Positions 35,361 to 43,838 of a stretch of DNA of 64,000 nt are shown here, in pieces (position 1 is the stretch's first letter; the number at the start of each line of letters is the position of its first letter). The stretch is from Methylosinus sp. H3A (GTDB taxonomy: Bacteria > Pseudomonadota > Alphaproteobacteria > Rhizobiales > Beijerinckiaceae): the NCBI RefSeq assembly GCF_015709455.1, contig NZ_JADNQW010000005.1:186001-250000 (forward strand), in the 5' to 3' direction. The notes beneath the pieces are model-generated. The model was not told the DNA's origin, did no database searches, and saw only the letters and a program-made list of their open reading frames with translations. The position numbers and the translations under genes are program-made.

Positions 35361-35451
35361 CAGCTCGCTCCTCTCCGCGTCTACCGCCTATTTCGGTCCC
35401 GGCGGCCAAAAAGTTTCAGATTTTTTCGTCGAAACAATGCTTCCGACAGCG

Positions 35452-35477
35452 GTAACCTTTTTCGCCCTCGCAGCGAA
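35452..35477 (+). promoter_or_regulatory. SigF-type promoter upstream of the glycosyltransferases
   Basis: GTAACC (35,452-35,457), 16 bases, CGAA (35,474-35,477), 31 bp before the glycosyltransferase ATG. Same spacing and sequence as the bufferin promoters about 10 kb away. Confidence 0.6.
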
Positions 35478-35508
35478 ACTCCGGCCGTAGAGGAAGGGCG
35501 GCAAGCAG

Positions 35509-36174
35509 ATGAACTTATCCATTGTCATTCCGACCCTCGACGCCGCCGCGACCCTGCCGCGAACGCTCGCCGCGCTCGGCCCGCAGGACGATATCATCGT
35601 CGTCGACGGCGGCTCTGACGACGCCACCGTCGCGATCGCCCGCGAGTCCGGCGCGAGGCTGGAGGCGGCGCCTATGGGACGCGGTATGCAACTGCAAGCC
35701 GGAGCCGAGACAGCGCGCGGAGACTGGCTGTTGTTTCTGCACGCCGACACGGTTCTGGAGGCCGGGTGGCGGGAGTCCGTCGTATCCTTCTGCGGCGATC
35801 CCACCAACCGCTGGCGGGCGGCCGTGTTCCGCTTCGCGCTCGACGACGAGTCGGCCCAGGCGAGGCGATTGGAGCGCTTGGTCGCATGGCGCGTGCGGTG
35901 GATGGGCCTGCCCTATGGCGACCAAGGGCTGCTGATCAGCCGCGCGTTCTATGATCGTCTCGGAGGGTTTCGGCTGCTGACTCTGATGGAGGACGTGGAC
36001 ATGGTGCGCAGGATCGGCGGCAAGCGGCTGACCGTCCTGCCCATATCGGCGCGCACCTCGGCGGCGCGATGGCGCCGCGACGGGTGGACGCGGCGCAGCC
36101 TGCGCAATCTCGCTTGCCTGACGCTCTACTTCCTCGGCGTTCCGCCGCAGGTCATTCGCCGCGTTTACGGTTGA
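35509..36174 (+). CDS. TIGR04283-type arsenosugar-associated glycosyltransferase
   Basis: 221 residues, GT-A family 2. MNLSIVIPTLDAAATLPRTL, IIVVDGGSDDATVAIARESG, GRGMQLQAGAETARGDWLLF and LHADT (DxD-type site) are the TIGR04283 pattern; the end RRNLACLTLYFLGVPP-like helix may associate with the membrane. Found with ArsM in arsenosugar clusters. Divergent from the radical SAM operon. Confidence 0.87.
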   Translation: MNLSIVIPTLDAAATLPRTLAALGPQDDIIVVDGGSDDATVAIARESGARLEAAPMGRGMQLQAGAETARGDWLLFLHADTVLEAGWRESVVSFCGDPTNRWRAAVFRFALDDESAQARRLERLVAWRVRWMGLPYGDQGLLISRAFYDRLGGFRLLTLMEDVDMVRRIGGKRLTVLPISARTSAARWRRDGWTRRSLRNLACLTLYFLGVPPQVIRRVYG

Positions 36175-36176
36175 CC

Positions 36177-36788
36177 ATGTCGATTCCGCGCCATCTCGTC
36201 GTTTTCACACGCTGGCCCCGCTACGGCGCCGGCAAGCGCCGGCTCGCGGCCGAGATCGGAGCCATCGAGGCGCTGCGATTTCAGCGGACGGCGCTGTCCT
36301 TGATGCTCCGCCGCCTCGGCGCCGATCCGCGTTGGACCACATGGCTCGCGGTCACGCCGGATCGCTCGGGGCCGTGGCCGGCCGGGTTAGGCATTCTCCC
36401 GCAAGGCCAGGGAAACCTCGGCCAGCGCATGGCGCGCGTCGCGCGCCTGCCGCCGCCCGGTCCCGTGCTGATCATCGGCAGCGACATTCCAGGCATAACG
36501 AGGGAGATGGTGGCGCACGGCTTTCGCGCTCTCGGCGATCACGCCGCCGTTTTCGGGCCCGCGACCGACGGCGGCTACTGGGCGGTTGGCATGCGCCGTC
36601 GCCCGCGCTTCGTGGCGCCATTCGGCGATGTGAGATGGTCGACCGAGCACGCGCTCGCCGACAGCCTCGCCAATCTGACCGGATCATCGGTCGCGCTGCT
36701 CGACATGCTCGAGGATGTGGACGATGCGCGATCCTTCATCCGTCTGCGCCAGCGAGGTTTGCTCGACGCGCATTTCGCGCGGCGCTGA
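36177..36788 (+). CDS. TIGR04282-type glycosyltransferase (DUF2064)
   Basis: 203 residues from MSIPRHLVVFTRWPRYGAGK; ATG 2 bases after the previous stop region. Nucleotidyl/GT-A fold with KRRLAAEIG, LIIGSDIPGITREMVAHGF and FGPATDGGYWAVGMRR, the DUF2064 hallmark. Usually partners the TIGR04283 enzyme, so the pair presumably makes one product, an arsenosugar or related glycoside. Confidence 0.87.
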   Translation: MSIPRHLVVFTRWPRYGAGKRRLAAEIGAIEALRFQRTALSLMLRRLGADPRWTTWLAVTPDRSGPWPAGLGILPQGQGNLGQRMARVARLPPPGPVLIIGSDIPGITREMVAHGFRALGDHAAVFGPATDGGYWAVGMRRRPRFVAPFGDVRWSTEHALADSLANLTGSSVALLDMLEDVDDARSFIRLRQRGLLDAHFARR

Positions 36789-36828
36789 CGGATGGAGGCT
36801 GTCGCCCCGCCGCCTCATCGGGCGAGCG

Positions 36829-37728
36829 TCAGAAATCCACAAAGGTCCAATCGCAGTCGCGCGCCGCGAGGTCGATCAGCGATCGCACTTTGGCCGACAG
36901 AAGCCGCGCGCTCGGATAGACGAAATGGATCGGCAGCGGCGCCGGCTCATAATCGGCGAGCACGACCGCGAGCCTGCCGGCGCGGACCAGCTCGATGATC
37001 TGATAGCCGGCGGCGATGGTCAGTCCGCCATTGTTCTCGGCATGCCAGATCGCCGCCTCGGCGCTGTTCGTCACATAGGCGGGCGCCGCATCGACGTCGA
37101 AGCGTTCGCCGTCCGACCAGAAGCGCCAGCGGCCGGCCGGCGTCAGGGACGTGCAGGAAATCAGCCGATGGCGCTCGAGATCGGCTGGCGTCGCCGGCGC
37201 GCCTCTCGTCTCGAGATAGGCCGGAGAGCCGACGACGACCCGCCGCGTCGCGCCCATCCTGCGCGCGACCAGCGCGGAGTCGGACAAATGGCCGATGCGC
37301 AGAGCGAGATCGAATCCTTCCTCCACGAGATCGACGAAGCGATCGGAGAGCGACAACTCGACCGTGAGCTGCGGATGCGCGTTCATATAGCGGCCGATCA
37401 ACGGCCCGATGTGCATGCGTCCGAACATCAGCGGCGCGGACAGGCTCAGCCGTCCCCGTGGCGCGCTGTGCTCATTCTCCGCGACGCGCTCGGCCTCCTC
37501 GAGGTCGGTGACGATCCGCCGGGCGCGCTCGAGAAAGCGCGCGCCTGCATCCGTCAGGCCGACGGAGCGCGTCGTTCGTTGCAGAAGCCGCACGCCGAGC
37601 CGATCCTCGAGCGCGGCGACGAGTCGTGTCACCAGGGACGCCGAGACACCGAGGCTTCGCGCCGCCGGCGCGAAGCCCTTGTGGTCGACGACCGCGATGA
37701 AGGCCGTGATCGTGTCGAAGCGATCCAT
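36829..37728 (-). CDS. LysR family regulator divergent from a redox cassette
   Basis: 299 residues. HTH GFAPAARSLGVSASLVTRLV with VRLLQRTTRSVGLTDAGARF, then a CrgA-type effector domain (GRLSLSAPLMFGRMHIGPLI, DLALRIGHLSDSALVARRMG). It lies 123 bp from, and divergent to, an AhpD-like gene; quinone- or electrophile-responsive LysR proteins have such arrangements. Likely activator or repressor of the four genes at 37,852-40,144. Confidence 0.9.
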   Translation of the reverse strand: MDRFDTITAFIAVVDHKGFAPAARSLGVSASLVTRLVAALEDRLGVRLLQRTTRSVGLTDAGARFLERARRIVTDLEEAERVAENEHSAPRGRLSLSAPLMFGRMHIGPLIGRYMNAHPQLTVELSLSDRFVDLVEEGFDLALRIGHLSDSALVARRMGATRRVVVGSPAYLETRGAPATPADLERHRLISCTSLTPAGRWRFWSDGERFDVDAAPAYVTNSAEAAIWHAENNGGLTIAAGYQIIELVRAGRLAVVLADYEPAPLPIHFVYPSARLLSAKVRSLIDLAARDCDWTFVDF

Positions 37729-37851
37729 TGGATTGCTGCACCTGCCGCAACGATGTCGTGCCGAGAAAGGCGATTATCGTCTCGCTCGTCATCTATCATC
37801 TTCGGGGCGACAGGCAAAACGCCTGCGAGCACGAAATCGAAGGAGCGCATC

Positions 37852-38403
37852 ATGTCTCGTCTCTCGACGCCCGAAACCATAGAAGCGGCGCCCGCCGCGG
37901 CCCGTTCGCTGCTGGAAGCGGTGAAGGCGAAGCTCGGACTCGTTCCGAATTTCTATCGACTGGTCGCCAATAGCGCCGCCGGCCTCGAAGGCCTGCTCGG
38001 CTTGACCGAAGGGCTGGCCAAGGGTGCGCTCGACGCGCGCACGCGCGAGCGCATCGCCGTCGCGGTGGCCGAATTCAACGGCTGCGGCTATTGCCTCTCG
38101 GCGCACGCCTATATCGGCAAGAACCTGCTGAAGCTCGATGATGCGGAGATCGCCGCCAATCGCGACGGCCGCTCGTCGGATCGAAGGGCCGACGCCGCTC
38201 TGCGCTTCGCGCTCGAGATCGTTCGCAAGCGCGGCCATGTCTCGGACGCCGATCTGTCGGCTGTGCGCGCGGCGGGCTTCGGCGACGCCGAGATCATCGA
38301 GATCATCCTGCATGTGGGCCTCAACACGCTGACGAATTACGTCAATGAGATCGCCGACACGACGATCAATTTTCCTGCTTTGGAGCTGCGTCGCGTGGCG
38401 TGA
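37852..38403 (+). CDS. AhpD-like carboxymuconolactone decarboxylase family protein (4)
   Basis: 183 residues from [20 protein letters not shown], with AAGGAGCG upstream; the longer frame runs over the LysR gene and is a shadow. [36 protein letters not shown] (CxxC-SAH) and [14 protein letters not shown]. First gene of the LysR-linked cassette. Confidence 0.88.
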   Translation: MSRLSTPETIEAAPAAARSLLEAVKAKLGLVPNFYRLVANSAAGLEGLLGLTEGLAKGALDARTRERIAVAVAEFNGCGYCLSAHAYIGKNLLKLDDAEIAANRDGRSSDRRADAALRFALEIVRKRGHVSDADLSAVRAAGFGDAEIIEIILHVGLNTLTNYVNEIADTTINFPALELRRVA

Positions 38404-38459
38404 GCCGAGCATGCGTCCACGCTCTTTTCGGACGCACGCTCCAATCGGAGGAGGAAATC

Positions 38460-38924
38460 ATGTCGAGACCGCCGCTACCGCCTTTCACCGCCGAAACCGC
38501 CGCCCAAAAAGTTCGCCTCGCCGAGGACGCCTGGAACAGCCGCGATCCGGAGCGCGTCGCGCAGGCCTATTCGATCGACAGCCGCTGGCGCAATCGCGCC
38601 GAATTCATTGTCGGCCGCGATTCGATCGAGGCCTTTCTCCAACGCAAATGGTCACGAGAACTCGAGTATCGGCTCATCAAGGAGCTGTGGGCGTTCCACG
38701 AGAATCGGATCGCCGTCCGCTTCGCCTATGAATGGCGCGACGACAGCGGGAGCTGGTTTCGCTCCTACGGCAATGAAAATTGGGAGTTCGATGAGCAGGG
38801 ACTCATGCGCCTGCGCATCGCCAGCATCAACGATGTTCCGATCTCCGCCGCCGATCGGAAGTTTCATTGGCCGCTCGGCAGACGGCCGGATGATCATCCG
38901 GGCTTGAGCGATCTCGAGCTGTGA
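38460..38924 (+). CDS. DUF1348 (SnoaL/NTF2-like) protein
   Basis: 154 residues, GGAGGA upstream of ATG 38,460. [60 protein letters not shown] and [18 protein letters not shown] are the near-invariant DUF1348 landmarks. NTF2 fold; enzymatic role unknown. Commonly travels with AhpD-like genes and LysR regulators. Confidence 0.88.
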   Translation: MSRPPLPPFTAETAAQKVRLAEDAWNSRDPERVAQAYSIDSRWRNRAEFIVGRDSIEAFLQRKWSRELEYRLIKELWAFHENRIAVRFAYEWRDDSGSWFRSYGNENWEFDEQGLMRLRIASINDVPISAADRKFHWPLGRRPDDHPGLSDLEL

Positions 38925-39090
38925 CGGCGAGCGGACCGGATCGAGGGGACTCGATTCGACGTCACGACGATCGCCAGCGGACGACAGCGAGCCTTCAGGC
39001 TCGCGGTCCAGCGGGCGCGCATCGGACAGCAAGCCTCCAGGCTCGCTTCCAAAACATTCGGAAATTATCGGCAAACGCAAGGTGAAACCC

Positions 39091-39468
39091 ATGAGCAAGA
39101 CCGCCATCATCATCTATTCCGATCCGAAGTCCGGCTCCGAGGAAGCGCTCGGCCGCCTCTTCAACGGCCTGTTCCTCGCTTACGAGCTCAAGGAGAAAAA
39201 GCAGGACGTCGCCGTCGTCTTCCAGGGCGCCGGCACGCGCTGGCCGACTCAGCTCGTCAAGGCCGACCACGCGGCGCATGCTCTCTATGAAGCGGTGAAG
39301 GATGTCGTCGCGGGCGTCTGCGGCGGCTGCGCGGATGTCTTCGGCGCCACAGAGGACGCCCGCAAGACCGGACTGAAGCTCGATTACGAAAAGGCGATTC
39401 CCGGAACGCCGGGCGTGCTCGATCTGTCGAGCTACCTCGACCAGGGCTACAGCCTCGTCACATTCTGA
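39091..39468 (+). CDS. DsrE/F-like family protein
   Basis: 125 residues from MSKTAIIIYSDPKSGSEEAL, with AAGGTGA upstream. DsrE fold with GRLFNGLFLAYELKEKKQD, FQGAGTRWPTQLVKADHAAH and VCGGCADVFGA. The two close cysteines could carry persulfide sulfur. Cytosolic; third gene of the LysR-linked cassette. Confidence 0.82.
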   Translation: MSKTAIIIYSDPKSGSEEALGRLFNGLFLAYELKEKKQDVAVVFQGAGTRWPTQLVKADHAAHALYEAVKDVVAGVCGGCADVFGATEDARKTGLKLDYEKAIPGTPGVLDLSSYLDQGYSLVTF

Positions 39469-39538
39469 TCTCTGTTCCGCGCCCGGCCGCATTCGCGGCC
39501 GGGCGCCCGCTCCCTCGACTCTGCCAAGGGGATCGATC

Positions 39539-40144
39539 ATGGACAATCAGCGCCCGAACAGCGACATCGCCTTCACCGAGACGGTGAAGCAGCTCCAGCG
39601 CCGCAATGGCTCGCGCGACGCCTACGCCAAAATGGAGTCGCGCGGCTGGCAGGACCGCATCACCCCCCAACTGGCGGCGTTCATCGCCCAGCAGAACAGC
39701 TTCTACCTCGCGACCGTGAACGCCGAGGGACAACCCTATATCCAGCATCGCGGCGGGCCGCGCGGCTTCCTCATGCCGATCGACGAGCACACATTGGCGA
39801 TGGCCGATTTCAGAGGCAACCGTCAGTTCATCTCCCAAGGCAATCTGCTCGACAACTGCAAGGCGTTCATTTTTCTGATGGACTATGCGAACCGGCGCCG
39901 GATCAAGATCTGGGGCGAGGCCTCCATGGTGGAAGGAGATGACGCCTTGCTCCGATCAGTGACGCCCGATGACTACGCCGCGGCGCCCGAGCGCGTGCTT
40001 TTGTTCAAGGTGTCGGCCTGGGACGCCAACTGCCCTCAGCACATTCCGCGCAAGATCGACGCCGACGAGGTCGACGATATGCTGGCGAAGCGGGATCGGC
40101 GAATCGCCGAGCTCGAAGCGGTGATAGAACAGATGCGGCGCTGA
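39539..40144 (+). CDS. Pyridoxamine 5'-phosphate oxidase-like flavin protein
   Basis: 201 residues. Split-barrel FMN-binding fold with FIAQQNSFYLATVNAEGQPY, IQHRGGPRGFLMPIDEHTLA and LLDNCKAFIFLMDYANRRRI; a helical C-terminus follows. Substrate unknown; likely a flavin reductase. Last gene of the cassette; a GTGAAC/GTTCAC inverted repeat follows. Confidence 0.87.
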   Translation: MDNQRPNSDIAFTETVKQLQRRNGSRDAYAKMESRGWQDRITPQLAAFIAQQNSFYLATVNAEGQPYIQHRGGPRGFLMPIDEHTLAMADFRGNRQFISQGNLLDNCKAFIFLMDYANRRRIKIWGEASMVEGDDALLRSVTPDDYAAAPERVLLFKVSAWDANCPQHIPRKIDADEVDDMLAKRDRRIAELEAVIEQMRR

Positions 40145-40177
40145 GTTCCGGACGTGACGATCATCTCAGCGATGAAA

Positions 40178-40198
40178 GTGAACACAATTTTCGTTCAC
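40178..40198. promoter_or_regulatory. GTGAAC-N9-GTTCAC inverted repeat
   Basis: GTGAAC (40,178-40,183) and GTTCAC (40,193-40,198) between the flavin protein gene and the truncated TetR gene. Shape suits a TetR-type operator or a weak terminator; no gene start faces it directly. Confidence 0.35.
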
Positions 40199-40203
40199 CT
40201 CGG

Positions 40204-40545
40204 TTATCCGAATTGCACGTCAAGCTCCTCATAACGACCAGCGGCGAACTGGGGCCGCGGGGCTATTTTAGGTGATTTCCCGGATGTCGTCGGCTCTTCC
40301 TCTCGCTCCGCGCACGAGAATATTCGCTGAATGAGATCCTCGGCCGCTCGTCGGTCGAACTCGGTATCGCGCAGGGAGAGCGCTTTCATGCCGTCGATCA
40401 TCCCGATCATGACGGTGGCCGCAGCCTCTACATCGAGGCTCGGCGCGACGGCGCCGTGCCGCATAATCCTAGCCGCCAATGAATGGCGCGCCTCGGAACC
40501 CAGATGGCGTATCGCGCTACTGTTTTGAGAACGTCCTCCATCCAT
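40204..40545 (-). pseudogene. TetR family regulator, C-terminal fragment
   Basis: 113 codons; AAATVMIGMIDGMKALSLRD then TEFDRRAAEDLIQRIFSCAE matches the end of TetR effector domains. The first 80-100 residues with the HTH are missing, and no HTH is visible in the adjacent frames up to 40,800. It is therefore a remnant, with the inverted repeat at 40,178 perhaps left from its old control site. Confidence 0.6.
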
Positions 40546-40626
40546 TGTCGCTCACGCCCGCAGCCGCTCGGCGACGCTTCGTCGTCCAGCGGTTTCCTCC
40601 GCGGGCTCAGCGACGAGGATCCAATC

Positions 40627-40806
40627 ATGCAAATGTTCCGAATCTCCCGCCGATCGGCGACTCTCGTAGCGCTCGTCATCGCGAGTTCGGCCTACGCGCC
40701 ACCGATTTTTGCGCAACAAGATCCGGAAGCGGCCATCCTCGGCAAATGGGAAGCGGACGATACGACCAGATGCGCAAGCTGCGGCGGACAAGATCGGAAT
40801 TCCTAG
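40627..40806 (+). CDS. Truncated small exported protein
   Basis: 59 residues from MQMFRISRRSATLVALVIAS: a good signal peptide with cleavage near IFAQQ, then DPEAAILGKWEADD and a short unrelated end CASCGGQDRNS. The opening resembles secreted proteins of the DUF2147/lipocalin-like type, which are longer, so it is probably a frameshifted remnant. It lies upstream of chrB. Confidence 0.4.
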   Translation: MQMFRISRRSATLVALVIASSAYAPPIFAQQDPEAAILGKWEADDTTRCASCGGQDRNS

Positions 40807-40976
40807 CTTTCTACAAACCTCTGGCGGAGTTCCGCGGGCGCCACGCGGGCGGAGTCGGCTCGGACGGCATTGACAGACTTCGGCCATTTTGGTGTAAAGT
40901 CCTTCCATGGGGAAGCGATCTCCCCACGAGGCGACATGCCCAAGAATCGCGTCCGGTTCTCCACCAAGGGCGCATC

Positions 40977-41804
40977 ATGTCGTCGATCAACTCCATCTCT
41001 CCCGACAAGCTCGCGCGTCTCGTCGGCGTCCGCCATTGTCCGGCGCTCGTCGATGTGCGGACGACGGAAGAATTCGAGGCCGACCCGCGTTTCGTCGCGG
41101 GCGCCCTGCGCCGCGATCAGGCCTCTGTTTCCGAGTGGGCGTCCGAATTCGCCGGTCGCGCAGCCATCGTCGTCGACCAGACCGGCGGCGCATCCGGAGA
41201 AGGCGTTGCGGCATGGCTGCGGCAAGCGGGCGCTTCGTCGGCGGACGTTCTGAGCGGCGGCCACGTCGCATGGGTCGAGGCCGGCGGCCCGCTCATCCCG
41301 GAAGCGAAGCTTCCTCCGCGCGACCATCTGGGTCGAACGATCTGGGTCACACGGACGCGGCCGAAGGTCGATCGCATCGCCTGCCCGTGGCTGATCCGCC
41401 GCTTCATCGATCCGAAAGCGGTGTTTCTCTTAGTCGCGCCCGCCGAAGTCTCCTCGGTCGCCGAACGCTTCGGCGGCGTGGCGTTCGACATCGACGACGC
41501 CTTCTGGAGCCACCGGGGCGAACGCTGCACGTTCGACACCATGCTCGATGAATGGGGACTGACGATAGAGCCCTTGCGACGGCTTGCCGTCATCGTGCGC
41601 GGAGCCGACACGGCCCGCACCGATCTCGCGCCGGAAGCGGCCGGCCTGCTCGCGGCGTCGCTCGGTTTGTCCCGAATGTATGCGGATGATCTCGAGCTGC
41701 TCGAAGCTGGAATGACGCTCTATGACGCCTTTTATCGTTGGCGCCGCGACGCTGCCGACGAACCTCACAACTGGCCTCCGACCAAGTCGGGAAAGACTCC
41801 ATGA
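40977..41804 (+). CDS. chrB: Chromate resistance protein ChrB with rhodanese domain
   Basis: 275 residues from MSSINSISPDKLARLVGVRH. N-terminal rhodanese-like domain (residues 10-110; CPALVDVRTTEEFEADPRFV; no Cys in the usual active-site loop VDQTGGASGEG). C-terminal ChrB domain from about 125: RTIWVTRTRPKVDRIACPWL, IRRFIDPKAVFLLV, FDIDDAFWSHRGERCTFDTM. ChrB senses chromate and regulates chrA. Overlaps chrA by ATGA. Confidence 0.9.
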   Translation: MSSINSISPDKLARLVGVRHCPALVDVRTTEEFEADPRFVAGALRRDQASVSEWASEFAGRAAIVVDQTGGASGEGVAAWLRQAGASSADVLSGGHVAWVEAGGPLIPEAKLPPRDHLGRTIWVTRTRPKVDRIACPWLIRRFIDPKAVFLLVAPAEVSSVAERFGGVAFDIDDAFWSHRGERCTFDTMLDEWGLTIEPLRRLAVIVRGADTARTDLAPEAAGLLAASLGLSRMYADDLELLEAGMTLYDAFYRWRRDAADEPHNWPPTKSGKTP

Positions 41805-43792
41805 GCGCGCTGGCGGGAAGTCGTGCACGCGCTCATGGCGTCTCTTTGCGCGAGGCGTTCGACGTATGGGCGCGGATCGCCGTCATGAGTTTCGGCGGTC
41901 CTGCGGGGCAGATCGCTCTCATGCACAAGGTTCTCGTGGAGGAGAAACGCTGGCTCTCCGAGAGCCGATTTTTGCACGCGCTCAACTACTGCATGCTGCT
42001 CCCCGGTCCAGAAGCGCAGCAGCTCGCGACCTATGTCGGTTGGCTGATGCACGGAACGCTCGGCGGCGTCATGGCCGGCGGCCTTTTCTTGCTCCCTGGC
42101 GCGGCCGCGATCATGGGGCTGAGCGTCGTCTATGTGCTGTTCGGCAAGATCGGCATCGTGGCGGCGGCGTTTTTTGGTCTCAAGGCCGCCGTTCTCGCCA
42201 TCGTCGTCGAGGCGGTGATCCGTATCGGGAAGCGCGCGCTCGCGACCCAGGCGCTGCAAGGGATCGCCGCGGCGGCTTTCATATCGATTTTCTTATTCGA
42301 TGTGGCGTTCCCGCTCATCATTCTCGGCGCAGGCCTCGTCGGCTATTTCAGCGGAAGGAGGGGATGGCCGCAATTCTCCGGCCGCGCTCACGCGAGCGGC
42401 GCGAAAGGCGACGACAGCCTGCTCGGCGACCTTCTCCCTCTCCATACGACTGCTTCCGCTCGAAAGACGTTGCAATGCGTGGCTGTCTGCTTGTTCCTCT
42501 GGCTCGCGCCTGTGACGATCCTCGCGCTGACGCTCGGGCCGGCGAACGTCTTCAGTCAGATCGCCGTGTTCTTCAGCAAAATGGCGATGGTGACTTTCGG
42601 CGGAGCCTATGCGGTTCTCGCCTATGTCGCTCAGCAAGCCGTCGATGAATTTCATTGGCTGCGCTCACACGAAATGCTCGACGGGCTCGGACTGGCCGAA
42701 ACGACGCCCGGCCCTCTCGTCATCGTTCTGCAATTCGTCGGATTCCTCGCGGCGTATCGGCAGCCGGGCGTCCTCTCGCCGATCCTCGCCGGCGCTCTCG
42801 GAGGCCTGTTGACGACATGGGTGACCTTCGTCCCGTGCTTTCTCTGGATTTTTCTGGGCGCGCCCTATGTCGAAAAACTGCGTGACAATCGCGCGCTCGC
42901 CGGGGCGCTCACGGCCATCACCGCGTCGGTCGTCGGCGTCATCCTCAATTTGGCGATCTGGTTCTCCATCCATGTTCTGTTCCACGAGACGGCGCCCGTG
43001 CGGGGGCTCGGCTTCTCCTTCGAAATTCCCTTGCTCGCGAGCGTCGATCCTCTGGCGTTGCTGTTGACGATCGGCGCGGCGCTCGCTTTGTTTCGTTTCG
43101 GGTTCGGCGCGCCGCGCACCCTCGCGCTGTGCACGGCGGCCGGGGTATTGTTGTTTATCTTCGGCGCGGCTCCGGCGGCGGCTCGGACGCTGGCCGCGCC
43201 TGAAAGCGCAGCGATGCGGGCGGTCGTCGATGACTCGCTCGCGCCGAAGGTCTTGATGTCCTTTGCCACGCTCTGGCATGCTTTCGCCTTCGCGGCCGGC
43301 GGCGTCTATGTCGTCCACGCCTATCGGTCTCTGTTCCTCGGCGGTTACGAGGCGCGTTGGGCGCGGATCATTCGATCCGCCGACTGGCAGCTCTGGGCGT
43401 CCGGCTTTGCGGTCATCGGCCTCGGGATTTGGCTTTCCGACGAAGACTATCTCGCCAATCCGAAGCTCTGGGCCAAAGCGACGCTCGTCTTCGTTTGGTT
43501 CGGCGCGACTCGAGCCATGCGCCTGTTGGCGCTTCCAAAGCTCCGACGAGGCGAACGCGGCCCGATGCTGGTCGCTTCCTCGATCAGCGCGGCATGTTGG
43601 GCCTATGGCGCCTATCTCGGCGTGGCGAAGCCGCTGGCGTTCGGCGTCACGCCATTCTGGGCGCTGTTGGTTGGGTTCCTCGCGACGATCTGCGGCTTTC
43701 TGCTCATGACGCTTCACTTCGACAAGCGCCGCTCGAGCAGCTTTCCATCCAATGGCTTCGACCGCGATGCGGATGAAGGCGCGCCGCCCTGA
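41801..43792 (+). CDS. chrA: Chromate efflux transporter ChrA with extra C-terminal membrane domain
   Basis: 663 residues. Two homologous CHR halves: MSFGGPAGQIALMHKVLVEE / LNYCMLLPGPEAQQLATYVG and MVTFGGAYAVLAYVAQQAVD / LAETTPGPLVIVLQFVGFLA. These end near residue 465. Usual long-chain ChrA has 400-450 residues; here a further ~180 residues (from about 480, LMSFATLWHAFAFAAGGVYV) add four or five membrane helices of unrecognised type. It exports chromate across the inner membrane. Confidence 0.9.
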   Translation: MSALAGSRARAHGVSLREAFDVWARIAVMSFGGPAGQIALMHKVLVEEKRWLSESRFLHALNYCMLLPGPEAQQLATYVGWLMHGTLGGVMAGGLFLLPGAAAIMGLSVVYVLFGKIGIVAAAFFGLKAAVLAIVVEAVIRIGKRALATQALQGIAAAAFISIFLFDVAFPLIILGAGLVGYFSGRRGWPQFSGRAHASGAKGDDSLLGDLLPLHTTASARKTLQCVAVCLFLWLAPVTILALTLGPANVFSQIAVFFSKMAMVTFGGAYAVLAYVAQQAVDEFHWLRSHEMLDGLGLAETTPGPLVIVLQFVGFLAAYRQPGVLSPILAGALGGLLTTWVTFVPCFLWIFLGAPYVEKLRDNRALAGALTAITASVVGVILNLAIWFSIHVLFHETAPVRGLGFSFEIPLLASVDPLALLLTIGAALALFRFGFGAPRTLALCTAAGVLLFIFGAAPAAARTLAAPESAAMRAVVDDSLAPKVLMSFATLWHAFAFAAGGVYVVHAYRSLFLGGYEARWARIIRSADWQLWASGFAVIGLGIWLSDEDYLANPKLWAKATLVFVWFGATRAMRLLALPKLRRGERGPMLVASSISAACWAYGAYLGVAKPLAFGVTPFWALLVGFLATICGFLLMTLHFDKRRSSSFPSNGFDRDADEGAPP

Positions 43793-43838
43793 ACGAGGCG
43801 TGGCGAACACTGACCGAACATTCTCGAGGAGGCAGACG

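Noticed and set aside
36715..38403. 562-codon gene ending in the AhpD-like protein
   Set aside because: The first 379 codons are antisense to a clear LysR gene; only the last 183 codons are AhpD-like, with a good ribosome site at 37,841.
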